NCBI GenBank assembly: GCA_003280915.1
Contig: QCDL01000006.1
Coordinates: 1 to 64,000 of the forward strand
Direction: 5' to 3'
Length of the DNA: 64,000 bases
Source of the DNA: Prochlorococcus sp. AG-355-I04
GTDB lineage: Bacteria; Cyanobacteriota; Cyanobacteriia; PCC-6307; Cyanobiaceae
The first letter of the stretch is position 1. Every line of letters begins with the position of its first letter. A program made the translations under genes and the position numbers. The notes beneath the pieces are model-generated. The model was not told the origin of the DNA. It ran no database searches and saw nothing but the letters and a program-made list of their open reading frames with translations. Below are positions 1-9,290 of the stretch, one piece after another.

Positions 1-654
1 ATTTTTAAGCAAATTTTTAATTAATTCTTTGCTTAATAAATATCCGCAAGCTGTATTTGTATAAATACCATCAGTCATTATAAACTTATCACTTTTCTCA
101 ATTATCTTATAATTCGGAATTACCTTTTTAAGAGGATATCCTCCTGCTAAGTCGATATATTGATTCTTAATAGGATCATTTTTTAAACTTTTAATTAATT
201 TTTTTAGTATTTTGTTTGAACTCTTTTTGCAAACAATATCATCTTCGAAAACCATTATATATTCTGCAGGACTGCTATTGAAATTTCTCCATGCTCTAAT
301 ATGTTTTTTAGTAACTTCATTTTCAATAAATATTCTTTTTAAGCAATTTGAAATTTCTTTATTGCTATAAAATATAAAATTAAATATAAGCTTAGCTAAA
401 TAGGAAAAACTTAAAAAAATTCTTTTAAGTACTCTTTCTTTATTTTTATGACTTAAATCGAATTCAAACCTCTTATATGAAAAATAGAAAAATTGTAATC
501 TGTTAATAAAATTATTTGAGTTCACAATTACTTCTTCTTGTTTGCTGATCATTTTATACTTAATCATATTTTTTTTAAGAATCTCGCAAATCTTTAACCT
601 CAATAAATACCTATCTTTTGAGTTATTGTGGATTATATAAGCCTTAATAAACAT
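1..654 (-). CDS. GT25-like glycosyltransferase (LPS biosynthesis), C-terminus outside window
   Basis: The reading frame is open from an ATG at 654-652 to the window edge, giving 218 codons. The start MFIKAYIIHNN resembles the N-terminus of family 25 LPS glycosyltransferases. Near residue 134 the segment EYIMVFEDDIV has the hydrophobic-EDD motif of this family, which binds the metal and nucleotide sugar. The later segment DGIYTNTACGYLLSKELI resembles the usual GxxxY-stretch followed by an A-Y/L-lsk helix. It would add a sugar to a surface glycan at the cytoplasmic face. Its ATG overlaps the stop codon of the upstream gene (TAATG), so the two are probably translated together. The acceptor and donor sugar cannot be read from sequence. 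Confidence 0.8.
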   Translation of the reverse strand, partial: MFIKAYIIHNNSKDRYLLRLKICEILKKNMIKYKMISKQEEVIVNSNNFINRLQFFYFSYKRFEFDLSHKNKERVLKRIFLSFSYLAKLIFNFIFYSNKEISNCLKRIFIENEVTKKHIRAWRNFNSSPAEYIMVFEDDIVCKKSSNKILKKLIKSLKNDPIKNQYIDLAGGYPLKKVIPNYKIIEKSDKFIMTDGIYTNTACGYLLSKELIKNLLKN

Positions 655-1514
655 TAATCTAATTTCCCTAAAACATATTTCAATGAAAATTTAATTTCTT
701 TTTTAATTAGGGAGATAAATTTCCTTAAATCCAAGTTTCTTTTTTTTCTATCTTTAGAAATTATTTCTAGGTAGAAATAAAAACTTATAAAGAAAAAATG
801 TAATCTACTTAAAAAATTTCTTGCATAAAAATGATGATAATTTATTTTTTGATTTCCGTACCCAAATGTTGTCCCAATTCCATATTCTGGAAATTCTTCT
901 TTTAAATTCCAAATTGGTTTAAATAATGTTTTTATAGGTTTAAACAAATGTTGATCAATAAGCTCAGGGTAAATCCATGATATTTCTTCACTTACGTCTG
1001 ATCTTTCATTAACTTGCCATGCTTTATCACCCAAAGATTTTACTAAATCTACATTGAAGCACATAAATGATTCTGCAATGAAAATATTTTTATTATTTTC
1101 TATGCAATTTGTTCTTTGCATATTCCCATTAATTCCTTTTAATTTAGCTAGGCTAAAGGAGGTAATAATAGCTAATTCATTTAGTGGGAAAGCATCAATA
1201 TCAATTAATAAACAAAAACTATTCTTCTCTAATAATTTGATTGATTCCGAAATCATATAGGAATGAATAGTATGTTTGCTTTTTTCATATTTGGTTTTTT
1301 CTACCGCCTCTTTGCAATCTCTTAAGTCAAAATCTAAATTAATAATCTTTACTTTTGGAGGAGCTAAATATTTGATAATTCTGTTTCTAAATAAAAATGA
1401 AAAGTTATTTGATATGTTTTTTGTAGTTAATGTACAAATATATAATTCGTTTTTATCTTTGAGAATTAAATCCCATAAATCTAAAATTTCCTTTTTCTTA
1501 AGAAGCCTTTTCAA
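654..1514 (-). CDS. putative glycosyltransferase of the surface-polysaccharide block
   Basis: This 286-residue protein starts two bases after the stop of the epimerase gene and ends in a TAATG overlap with the GT25-like gene, so it is part of one minus-strand operon. Around residues 100-110 the segment LLIDIDAFPLN has a DxD after a hydrophobic strand, as in GT-A fold glycosyltransferases. A Trp/Tyr-rich middle part and a basic C-terminal tail follow. I do not recognise a specific family. A glycosyltransferase role is inferred from the DxD and the company it keeps. Confidence 0.6.
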   Translation of the reverse strand: MKRLLKKKEILDLWDLILKDKNELYICTLTTKNISNNFSFLFRNRIIKYLAPPKVKIINLDFDLRDCKEAVEKTKYEKSKHTIHSYMISESIKLLEKNSFCLLIDIDAFPLNELAIITSFSLAKLKGINGNMQRTNCIENNKNIFIAESFMCFNVDLVKSLGDKAWQVNERSDVSEEISWIYPELIDQHLFKPIKTLFKPIWNLKEEFPEYGIGTTFGYGNQKINYHHFYARNFLSRLHFFFISFYFYLEIISKDRKKRNLDLRKFISLIKKEIKFSLKYVLGKLD

Positions 1515-1516
1515 TG

Positions 1517-2464
1517 TTAATTTTTTATATTTTTAAAAAATTCTATTGTTTTATCTAGTCCAATATTCAAGTCTATTTTAGGTTCCCAATTGAGTTTCTC
1601 TTGAGCTTTTTTAATTATGGGTTTTCTTTGTAAAGGATCATCTTGAGGAAGTTCTTTAAATGTAAACTTTTCTTTGATATTTAATTTCTTTGAAATTAGT
1701 TTTGCAAGATCCAAAATCGTAGTTTCATTGGGATTACCTAAATTTATTGGACCACTTTCTGTGGAATCCATTAGTTTAATTAATCCTTCAATCAAATCAT
1801 CTACGTAGCAAAATGAACGAGTTTGCAGACCATCTCCATATAAAGACATACTTTCACTGCTTAATCCCTGAATTATTAGATTGCTAACAACTCTCCCATC
1901 ATTGGGAAGCATCCTTGGTCCATAAGTATTAAAAATCCTAGCTACTTTTATTTCTATATCATGTGATCTTTTGTAGTCAAAGGTTAATGTTTCCGCAATT
2001 CGTTTCCCTTCGTCATAACAGCTTCTTATTCCAATAGGATTAACATTGCCTCTGTAGGTTTCAGGCTGAGGATGTATCTCGGGATCGCCGTAAATTTCGC
2101 TGGTGCTAGCGAGTAGGAATTTCGCTCCAACTCTTTTAGCCATTCCTAACATGTTATAAGTTCCAAGGAAACTTGTTTTTGCTGTTTTAATGGGATTGAA
2201 CTGATAATGTATTGGTGAAGCAGGACAGGCTAAGTGCCAAATTTTATTTACTTCAAGAGTTATTGGTTTGGTGATATCATGTCTTATTAATTCAAAATTA
2301 GGATTATTAATCCATTTAAGAATATTTATTTTTGTTCCAGTAAAAAAATTATCTAAGCAAATCACCTCTTCTCCCTTTACCATTAAACTATCAATTAAAT
2401 GTGAGCCAAGAAACCCTGCCCCTCCTGTAACTAAATTAACTGTATTTGAATTTCCTTTAGTCAT
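1517..2464 (-). CDS. UDP-glucuronate decarboxylase (UDP-xylose synthase type) / NAD-dependent epimerase
   Basis: This 315-residue extended short-chain dehydrogenase has an N-terminal NAD site [11 protein letters not shown] and the catalytic YDEGKR (YxxxK) near residue 150. The segments [25 protein letters not shown] and [16 protein letters not shown] are typical of UDP-xylose synthase (UXS/ArnA decarboxylase domain) rather than GalE. The expected reaction is UDP-glucuronate to UDP-xylose plus CO2 with enzyme-bound NAD. A UDP-glucose dehydrogenase that makes UDP-glucuronate lies 1 kb away on the same strand, which supports the assignment. The product would feed glycan assembly by the nearby transferases. 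Confidence 0.85.
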   Translation of the reverse strand: MTKGNSNTVNLVTGGAGFLGSHLIDSLMVKGEEVICLDNFFTGTKINILKWINNPNFELIRHDITKPITLEVNKIWHLACPASPIHYQFNPIKTAKTSFLGTYNMLGMAKRVGAKFLLASTSEIYGDPEIHPQPETYRGNVNPIGIRSCYDEGKRIAETLTFDYKRSHDIEIKVARIFNTYGPRMLPNDGRVVSNLIIQGLSSESMSLYGDGLQTRSFCYVDDLIEGLIKLMDSTESGPINLGNPNETTILDLAKLISKKLNIKEKFTFKELPQDDPLQRKPIIKKAQEKLNWEPKIDLNIGLDKTIEFFKNIKN

Positions 2465-2555
2465 TTTTAAAGTAACTTTCTTTATTTTGACTGCCTTAAT
2501 TGACTTATGATAACATAACTAACTGTTTTAGAATTGATTAAATTTTACTTATAAA

Positions 2556-3446
2556 CTAAGGATTTTTTTCATTTAATATTTTCTGAAGGTAATTTCCATA
2601 GGGACTATTTAAATATTTACTCGTAATATCTTCAAACTTTTCATCATTGATATATTTCAATCTCCAAGCCACTTCTTCGGGACACCCTATCTTTAAACCT
2701 TGTCGCATCTCTATTGTTTTTATAAATAAGCTGGCATCCTGTAATGATTCAAAAGTGCCTGTATCAAGCCAAGCTATGCCCCTCCCAAGGACTTCAACAT
2801 TTAATTTGTTTTTGCGCATATAAATTTTATTAAGATCTGATATTTCTAATTCTCCTCTTTTTGAAGGTTTTAATTGTTTTGCGAATTCAACTACATTACT
2901 CTTGTATATGTATAAACCAGTTATAGCAAAGTCACTTTTAGATGATTTTGGCTTTTCTTCAATAGATATGGGATGCTGATCCTTATCAAAATTTATAATT
3001 CCAAATCTACTAGGATCTTTTACTCGATATGCGAATATGGTTGCTTCCGAATCTTTATTAACAGAATCAATTAATTGACCTATTAAATAATGTCCATAAA
3101 ATATATTGTCACCTAATATTAAAACTACCTTAGAGTTAATTAAAAATTTTTCTGCCAAAATAAATGCATGAGGAATTCCTAGGGCTTTATCTTGTACTTT
3201 GTAGGAAATTTTAATTCCTAGGTTTTCTCCATTTCCAAGAAGATTTTTAAAAAGAGATTCATCTCTCTTAGTAGTAATTATAAGAATATCTTTTATTCCC
3301 ATAAGCATTAAAGTGCTTAAAGGATAGTAAATCATAGGTTTATCATAAACGGGTAAAAGTTGTTTACTAAATGAATCAGTTAATGGGGAAAGCCTTGAAC
3401 CGTTTCCTCCTGCAAGTATTATTCCTTTTAAATTAGCAATATTCAT
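2556..3446 (-). CDS. rfbA: glucose-1-phosphate thymidylyltransferase
   Basis: The 296-residue protein has the nucleotidyltransferase signature GGNGSRLSPLT at residues 13-23 and the lysine of KQLLPVYDKPMIYYPLS. The metal-binding GDNIFYG and the RmlA-type AIAWLDTG-like segment (GIAWLDTGTFES) are also present. It makes dTDP-glucose from dTTP and glucose-1-phosphate, the first step toward dTDP-rhamnose and other deoxysugars. The length is normal. It starts 6 bases after the stop of the UDP-glucose dehydrogenase gene, so the two are co-transcribed. rmlB, rmlC and rmlD are not in this window, so the later dTDP-sugar steps must be encoded elsewhere. Confidence 0.92.
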   Translation of the reverse strand: MNIANLKGIILAGGNGSRLSPLTDSFSKQLLPVYDKPMIYYPLSTLMLMGIKDILIITTKRDESLFKNLLGNGENLGIKISYKVQDKALGIPHAFILAEKFLINSKVVLILGDNIFYGHYLIGQLIDSVNKDSEATIFAYRVKDPSRFGIINFDKDQHPISIEEKPKSSKSDFAITGLYIYKSNVVEFAKQLKPSKRGELEISDLNKIYMRKNKLNVEVLGRGIAWLDTGTFESLQDASLFIKTIEMRQGLKIGCPEEVAWRLKYINDEKFEDITSKYLNSPYGNYLQKILNEKNP

Positions 3447-3452
3447 TTATTT

Positions 3453-4886
3453 TTATTTTATGATTTTGATATTTGATCCGCATCCAAGTTTCCAAATATT
3501 TAGATCACTTTCAACAAAATGATTAGGGTCAATTATGTCTCTACAATCAAAAATCCACGATGGTTTGCGCATTAATTTTGAAATTCTTGACCATTCAATT
3601 GCCTTGAATTCATCCCATTCAGTTAGGATTATTATGGCATCTGAACCATTTGCTAGTTGCTCATAAGAAGAAGCCATGGAGATACTATCATTAGTTTTAA
3701 ATGAATTATTTTCAGGATTGTTGAAATTTTCTAAAGAATCGGATATTTCTTGAAATTTAACTTTAGGATCAAAAATCGATAACTTCGCTCCCTCTAGTAA
3801 TAAATTGGAACAGATATTTATAGCTGGTGATTCCCTTGTATCGTTTGTATTAGCCTTAAAAGCAAAACCTAGTATCCCAATTTTTTTGTTTGTTACTGTT
3901 CCAAATAATTTTTTTACAATAATATTGGTTAGTCTATTTTGCTGCCAATTGTTTATTTCTAAAACCTCTTTCCAGTAATTTGCTACCTCATTTAAACCGT
4001 ATAATTTGCAAATATAAACCAAATTTAAAATATCCTTCTTAAAGCAGCTTCCTCCAAATCCAGGACCCGATTTTAGAAAGTGTTTACCAATTCTATAGTC
4101 CATCCCAACTGCTTTTGCTACTTCTGATATGTCGGCACCAGTTTTTTCGCATAATGCTGAGATAGAATTAATCGAACTTACTCTCTGAGCTAAAAAGGCA
4201 TTGGCTGTTAATTTTGATAATTCGGAGCTCCAAATATTTGTTTTTATAATTTTTTCTTCACTAACCCAGTTTTTATATATATTTACTAAGGCATCTATTG
4301 AAGTTTTACTCTCTCCTCCAATTAATACTCTGCTTGGATTAATTAAATCATCTATGGCAGTACCTTCTGCTAAAAATTCTGGACTTGATAAAACAGTAAA
4401 AGATTTTGAGGGATTTTTTTCTAAACCCTTTTGAGAGGAAATTAGTATATTTTTGATTACTTCAGCAGTTTTTACTGGTATTGTACTTTTTTCAACAACA
4501 ATTGTATGCCCAACAGCATATTCAGCAATTGATCTCGCGGAACTCTCAATATATTTTAAATTACTTGCCTCTCCAGCTCCTAGTCCGCTTTGTTTAGTTG
4601 GTGTATTTACAGAGATGAACACCATATCTGATTCAGCGATTGATTCTTGTATCTTTGTGCTAAAAAATAAATTTTTATTTCTGCATCTTTTTATTAAATC
4701 TTTTAACCCTGGTTCATAAACAGGTAATTTTGTTAAGTCTGCGTTATTCCAAGAATCAATTTTTACTTTATTAAGATCAACAACTATTACTTTTAAGTAT
4801 TTACATTTATCAGCAATTACGGCCATTGTAGGTCCTCCTACATATCCAGCTCCTATGCAACAAATTGTTTTAACCTCTACACTCAT
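3453..4886 (-). CDS. ugd: UDP-glucose 6-dehydrogenase
   Basis: The 477-residue protein has the N-terminal Rossmann motif GAGYVGGPTMAVIA and the catalytic-cysteine segment GPGFGGSCFKKDI at about residues 268-280. The C-terminal domain contains GFAFKANTNDTRESPA. It oxidises UDP-glucose twice with NAD to UDP-glucuronate. Length and the GGPT/VIVVDLN wording match the longer eukaryote-like UGDH subgroup rather than the roughly 390-450 residue bacterial Ugd/TuaD forms. It precedes rfbA by 6 bases and probably supplies the UDP-xylose synthase two genes on. Confidence 0.92.
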   Translation of the reverse strand: MSVEVKTICCIGAGYVGGPTMAVIADKCKYLKVIVVDLNKVKIDSWNNADLTKLPVYEPGLKDLIKRCRNKNLFFSTKIQESIAESDMVFISVNTPTKQSGLGAGEASNLKYIESSARSIAEYAVGHTIVVEKSTIPVKTAEVIKNILISSQKGLEKNPSKSFTVLSSPEFLAEGTAIDDLINPSRVLIGGESKTSIDALVNIYKNWVSEEKIIKTNIWSSELSKLTANAFLAQRVSSINSISALCEKTGADISEVAKAVGMDYRIGKHFLKSGPGFGGSCFKKDILNLVYICKLYGLNEVANYWKEVLEINNWQQNRLTNIIVKKLFGTVTNKKIGILGFAFKANTNDTRESPAINICSNLLLEGAKLSIFDPKVKFQEISDSLENFNNPENNSFKTNDSISMASSYEQLANGSDAIIILTEWDEFKAIEWSRISKLMRKPSWIFDCRDIIDPNHFVESDLNIWKLGCGSNIKIIK

Positions 4887-4920
4887 TAATATTACAAAAT
4901 TTAGTATCAGTAGGATAATT

Positions 4921-6216
4921 TTAAATCATTGCCGCTCTTAACCCGGCTAATAAGATCCAAGTCATAATACTTATTCTCAAATCAAAATACTGCATATCAA
5001 ATAAATGTGAATATGCAATAAATAATATTGATGAAAACCAAGCCTTCTCAAAAATTAAATCTTCTTTACTGCGATTGATTCTTAATGCTGCATAATTTGC
5101 TATAAATTTATAAAATTTGTATAGGTATTTGAAAACTTTAGAAGAAATAATAAAGGCAGTTAATACTCCGTAATTAAAAGCAAGCTCAAAGATAATATTG
5201 TGTGGATGGCCTATCCATTTATCCTTTAATGTCTCATAAACAATGGGGAAAGAGCCTCCACCCCATCCAAGAAAAGGTCTTTTAATAATATTTTCGATAC
5301 TAAATCTCCAAATCTCCAGTCTTGGATAAGCCTCGCTAAGTTCTACTGATTTATCTGGGAAATTATTAAAAATATTTATAGGAACAAAGGAAACAAAATC
5401 ATTCTTTATTGAAGATGGTAATAAAGAAATAAAAAAAGTTAAGATTATAAAAGACAATAATATTAAAGGAATCAGTAAGGAAATTGTCTCGAATCCCAGC
5501 ATTATTTGAATTGAAATCAACATTCCTAGCCATGAATTTCTTGAGTTGGTCAGCAAAATAGAAGTTATCAATAAAAAACAAATTATTGCACTAATAAGTT
5601 TTTTAGATTTTTTATTACATTTAAGAAAGTAATAAACTGAAAAGGGCCAAACAAGTGTCAACCAAGATCCCGCATAATTAGCATTATTAAATGGACCTGT
5701 TAATCCGTCTGTTAAGGTTATTGGTTTTTGGTACCAGATAATTAATCCGTTTAAAATCTGAAACGGACCTGTTACGTTAAAGAAATATTGGAGAAAACCA
5801 GAAATAACTACAGGTAATGAACCAATAACTAATAATTTTCCGACCATTTTTCTTACCTTTTTCTTTTCCAAATATGGCTGAAAACCCCAAAAACACCAGA
5901 AAAATGGAATCCAATTAATTAAACTAATCCATGACAAATTTCCAATATCTTTTTGGATAAGAATTGGGTTGTTCAAATTATTATATATGCAACTTAAAAT
6001 CATTAATAAAGAAACAATAATAAATGCTTTATTTGTTCTTTCTTTAATAAAATTTATAGGATTATTATTTTTACTAAATAATAAAGATAAAAATAATGTT
6101 AATACAGCAATAACAGGAGCAGTTGGTAATAGGAAAACTCCTATATAAAGTAATTTCAAACCCGTTTTATATATACTTATCTCTCCTTTATTAAAAAAAT
6201 TAAAGTTTTTAAACAT
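4921..6216 (-). CDS. O-antigen ligase/polymerase-like membrane protein (Wzy_C)
   Basis: The 431-residue, strongly hydrophobic protein has roughly ten or more membrane segments. Near residues 315-345 it has the Wzy_C signature: R-PFLGWGGGSFP, then GHPHNIIFELAFNYGV. This family includes WaaL O-antigen ligases, Wzy polymerases and cyanobacterial IctB-like proteins. The position between tRNA-Arg and sugar-nucleotide genes favours transfer or polymerisation of surface polysaccharide in the inner membrane. Ligase versus polymerase cannot be decided from sequence. Confidence 0.8.
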   Translation of the reverse strand: MFKNFNFFNKGEISIYKTGLKLLYIGVFLLPTAPVIAVLTLFLSLLFSKNNNPINFIKERTNKAFIIVSLLMILSCIYNNLNNPILIQKDIGNLSWISLINWIPFFWCFWGFQPYLEKKKVRKMVGKLLVIGSLPVVISGFLQYFFNVTGPFQILNGLIIWYQKPITLTDGLTGPFNNANYAGSWLTLVWPFSVYYFLKCNKKSKKLISAIICFLLITSILLTNSRNSWLGMLISIQIMLGFETISLLIPLILLSFIILTFFISLLPSSIKNDFVSFVPINIFNNFPDKSVELSEAYPRLEIWRFSIENIIKRPFLGWGGGSFPIVYETLKDKWIGHPHNIIFELAFNYGVLTAFIISSKVFKYLYKFYKFIANYAALRINRSKEDLIFEKAWFSSILFIAYSHLFDMQYFDLRISIMTWILLAGLRAAMI

Positions 6217-6303
6217 ATATCATTTAAAGTGAACTTCCATATTCTCCAAAATTAATTAAAGTCGTTATGCATTAGTGCTTTAATAATTTTAATTAAATTT
6301 CAA

Positions 6304-6377
<74 letters not shown>

Positions 6378-6650
6378 TGATGTTTGAGTTTTTGATGAGG
6401 CAGAGAAGGATTATCAGATGATTTAGAAATTTCTCTGTTGTCGTTACCCGAATAACCTTACCATCTTAAAACAGACGCGCACACTCAACAAGTGAATTAC
6501 AAAAAAGAAACACTATATTCTGAATGTTTCCTTCCTATCCCAATTCTTAGATTTGACAATCTATATAAGAAAATTGTTTAAATGAGATTTTTATATGTTT
6601 TTTTTCTAGAATATCAATATCAATATCAATATCAAGGTCTATTTAAATAA
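6378..6650. other. gene-free gap with a long-loop inverted repeat
   Basis: No open frame of note lies here. Positions 6401-6407 (CAGAGAA) and 6431-6437 (TTCTCTG) form a perfect 7-bp inverted repeat around a 23-base loop, 24 to 60 bases upstream of the tRNA-Arg 5' end. A relatively GC-rich patch (CAGACGCGCACACTC) follows near 6470-6485. This could be the tRNA promoter region or a small structured RNA, and I cannot tell which. Confidence 0.3.
6611..6634. repeat. tandem repeat, four exact copies of ATATCA
   Basis: Four perfect head-to-tail copies of a 6-bp unit end 16 bases before the TTG start of the HTH gene. They lie where its promoter or leader would be. Confidence 0.85.
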
Positions 6651-7283
6651 TTGGCAAAACGTCTTTCAATTCAGATTAAAAAAGAAATTTTAAATCTATT
6701 CATGGATAGTAAAGTTAGTATTGATGAATTATCTGATAAATTTGATTGCGCGAAAAGTACTATAATTAGGCATTTAAAAAAAGAGTTAGGAGATGAAAAA
6801 TATAAGGAAATAATTAATTCAAGAAATTCAAACAAGAATTTAAAAACTTTTAATAAAGAAATAAAACTTGAGATACAACAGGAAAAAATATTAACTTTTA
6901 AAAAAGAAGACTCAGAGTTCAATTTTGTTGAATTAGCCCCTCTGGATTATGAGATAGATATTGCTCCAAGAAAGGAACTTTCATCTGTACCTATTCAAGA
7001 GATAAAATTTCCTAATGTTGTTTATATGATTGTTGATAAAAATATTGAATTAGAAATAAAATTACTTAAAGACTATCCACAATGGGAATTCCTCCCAACT
7101 GAAGACTTGAATAGAAAAACAATAGAGATATATTATGATCCAAAAAATGCAAAAAGAAATTGTAGTAAGGACCAAAAAGTTATTAAGGTTCCTAACACAG
7201 ATGTATTTAGAATTGTTTCCCAAATTCTAATTTCAAGAGGTATATCTAGAATTGTTGGCCCCGAGACACTTATATCCCTTTAA
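6651..7283 (+). CDS. conserved protein with N-terminal helix-turn-helix
   Basis: The 210-residue protein starts at a TTG, since no ATG is available at the N-terminus. Residues 1-55 are basic and read as a helix-turn-helix: KKEILNLFMDS, then ELSDKFDCAKSTIIRHLKK, similar to Resolvase/transposase-type HTH domains. A charged linker follows, and a C-terminal domain with VVYMIVDKNIELE and YPQWEFLP that I do not recognise. A DNA-binding regulator is likely. No transposase catalytic domain is present. The six-base tandem repeat just upstream could be its own operator. Confidence 0.7.
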   Translation: MAKRLSIQIKKEILNLFMDSKVSIDELSDKFDCAKSTIIRHLKKELGDEKYKEIINSRNSNKNLKTFNKEIKLEIQQEKILTFKKEDSEFNFVELAPLDYEIDIAPRKELSSVPIQEIKFPNVVYMIVDKNIELEIKLLKDYPQWEFLPTEDLNRKTIEIYYDPKNAKRNCSKDQKVIKVPNTDVFRIVSQILISRGISRIVGPETLISL

Positions 7284-7287
7284 GTGA

Positions 7288-7509
7288 TTAATTTTTTTTA
7301 GTTAAATGAATAGAAATAAGACTTCCTATCAAAGATCCGCTAATAAAACTTGCTCCGCTAATAAAACTTATGGGCAGTTGAACTGTTTCATTCGTTAACA
7401 AATTAACCCTGCTTTTTTTTGTACTATTCTGTATCCCAATCATTAATAAAATGAAAAAACAAAAATTCAAAGTTATCGCATAAATTGCTTGTTTTAATGA
7501 GATTGGCAT
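7288..7509 (-). CDS. small two-helix membrane protein, function unknown
   Basis: The 73-residue protein has a hydrophobic segment at about residues 8-26 and another at 46-68, joined by a polar loop. It is convergent with the HTH gene, with 4 bases between stops, and lies 12 bases downstream of rsmI, so it may be a short operon partner of rsmI. I recognise no family. Confidence 0.55.
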   Translation of the reverse strand: MPISLKQAIYAITLNFCFFILLMIGIQNSTKKSRVNLLTNETVQLPISFISGASFISGSLIGSLISIHLTKKN

Positions 7510-7521
7510 ATTTTTATGACT

Positions 7522-8385
7522 TTAAACTAAATTATAAATTATGCTTTTTTTTATGCCATATTTTTTTGCCAAATACCTTGAAGCCGCTGATAGGGTCAAA
7601 CCTGCGCTAGTTAATTCAATTAGATCCCTTTTCAAGTCTGATTTGTTTATTGCTTGATTCTTCTTTTTGTCAATACCTTTAATTACAAGAGTTATTTCAC
7701 CTATAACTTCTTTTTCTTCAAAAAACTTTAATACATTTTCAATATTATTCCCAACATGTTCTTCATGCTTTTTAGTTAATTCTCTAGCCACTATGATTTC
7801 TCTATTCCCTCCACAGTAATCCAAAAGTTCATTAAGTAATTTCTTTAGACGATGCGGTGACTCATAAATTACAGTTGTCTTTTCATTCTTGCTAATTTCA
7901 AAAAGAATTTTTTCCCTTTCAATTTTTCTTTTAGGGAGAAAGCCTTCAAATATAAATTTAGAAGATGTCATGCCGCTCGTTACTAGGGCAGTTATTGCAG
8001 CGCATGCGCCTGGGATGCATATAACATCAATGCCCTCTGATTTTACTTTATTAACTATATTTTCTCCGGGATCACAAATCCCTGGCATTCCGGCATCGCT
8101 CACAACCGCGATTGATTTCCCTGATTTAAGATCATTAATTAATTTTGGAATTTTATTAAAAGAATTTTCTTTATTAAAGCTTATTAAATTATTAGAAATA
8201 TTAAACTTATGAAATATTTTCCTGGTTTGCCTTGTATCTTCGCAAGCAACTAATGAAACATTTTGTAAGATATTTAATGCTCTGGGCGAGATATCATTTA
8301 AATTTCCAATTGGAGTTCCCACTAAATATAAAATTCCGTTTTCTGGCTCTTCTTTTCTATGAGATAATAAGGAATTATTTGTCAT
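7522..8385 (-). CDS. rsmI: 16S rRNA (cytidine1402-2'-O)-methyltransferase
   Basis: This 287-residue member of the tetrapyrrole-methylase fold family has the RsmI signatures LYLVGTPIGNLNDISPRAL, EDTRQTRKIF, VSDAGMPGICDPG and YESPHRL in the expected order. It methylates the ribose of C1402 in the decoding centre of 16S rRNA using SAM. The family match begins around residue 17, so the first residues MTNNSLLSHRKEEPEN are an extension. The ATG used here lies only 3 bases from the start of the divergent cysQ. Confidence 0.93.
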   Translation of the reverse strand: MTNNSLLSHRKEEPENGILYLVGTPIGNLNDISPRALNILQNVSLVACEDTRQTRKIFHKFNISNNLISFNKENSFNKIPKLINDLKSGKSIAVVSDAGMPGICDPGENIVNKVKSEGIDVICIPGACAAITALVTSGMTSSKFIFEGFLPKRKIEREKILFEISKNEKTTVIYESPHRLKKLLNELLDYCGGNREIIVARELTKKHEEHVGNNIENVLKFFEEKEVIGEITLVIKGIDKKKNQAINKSDLKRDLIELTSAGLTLSAASRYLAKKYGIKKSIIYNLV

Positions 8386-8388
8386 TAA

Positions 8389-9288
8389 GTGATTAAGCTA
8401 CCTTCTGGAATAGATGTTGATAATCTTGTTGATAATCTGAAGAATTTTAGCTGGGAAGCTGCAGATATTTTGTTATCTTATTCAGATGATATTAAAAAAT
8501 CAAAACAAAAAATCAATTTTCTTGAGAATAAAAATAATAACGATCCTGTAACTTTGGCTGATTTAGAAGTTAACGAATTAATTATTAAAAGAATAAATGA
8601 AAACTATCAAAATATTAATTGGGAGATATTGAGCGAAGAAAACTTCAAAAAAACAAATAATTACAATAAAAGTGCAGATTGGATCTGGGTTCTTGATCCT
8701 TTAGATGGCACTAAAGACTTTATTCAAGGGACTGGAAATTATGCAATGCATCTAGCGTTGAACTTTAAAAAAGAACCAATTATTGGAGTAGTTCTTATTC
8801 CAGAAAAGAACGAATTATGGATTACAAATGGTGAGGAGCTTTGGTGTGAGAGAAGAAATGGCAATATTCTCAAACAAAACTTGTCTAAAAAAAATATTCT
8901 TCAAGAGATGACAATTGTGACAAGTAAGAATCATAATAATGAAAAATTAAAGAATTTAATCGAAAGGGTTTCTTTTAAGGAGATTATTGTAATGGGAAGT
9001 ATCGGTTGCAAAATCGCTTCAATTCTTAGAGGAGAAAGTGACATTTATATTTCATTAAGTTTACCTGGTAAAAGTTCTCCAAAAGATTGGGATTTCGCTG
9101 CCCCAGAAGCAATTCTAAAAGCTGCTGGGGGTTCAATAACAAACATTGACAATAGTTCTTTAGTTTATGGGCGAAATGATTTACAACATTCTGGAATAAT
9201 AATTGCTTCTAACGGAAAACAAAATCATAAGAAAATTTGTTCTCAATTAAGAGAAATTATTGAAAAATATGGAATTTATCCTCTTTAA
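8389..9288 (+). CDS. cysQ: 3'(2'),5'-bisphosphate nucleotidase / inositol monophosphatase family
   Basis: The 299-residue protein has the metal-binding signature WVLDPLDGTKDFIQGTGNY (about residues 101-119) and the second motif WDFAAPEAILKAAGG. A Glu of ILSEE completes the site. The wording fits CysQ, which hydrolyses PAP (and PAPS) made during sulfate assimilation, but an inositol-phosphatase role is possible. It starts at GTG. The stop is 2 bases from the convergent pnp stop. Confidence 0.82.
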   Translation: MIKLPSGIDVDNLVDNLKNFSWEAADILLSYSDDIKKSKQKINFLENKNNNDPVTLADLEVNELIIKRINENYQNINWEILSEENFKKTNNYNKSADWIWVLDPLDGTKDFIQGTGNYAMHLALNFKKEPIIGVVLIPEKNELWITNGEELWCERRNGNILKQNLSKKNILQEMTIVTSKNHNNEKLKNLIERVSFKEIIVMGSIGCKIASILRGESDIYISLSLPGKSSPKDWDFAAPEAILKAAGGSITNIDNSSLVYGRNDLQHSGIIIASNGKQNHKKICSQLREIIEKYGIYPL

Positions 9289-9290
9289 TT

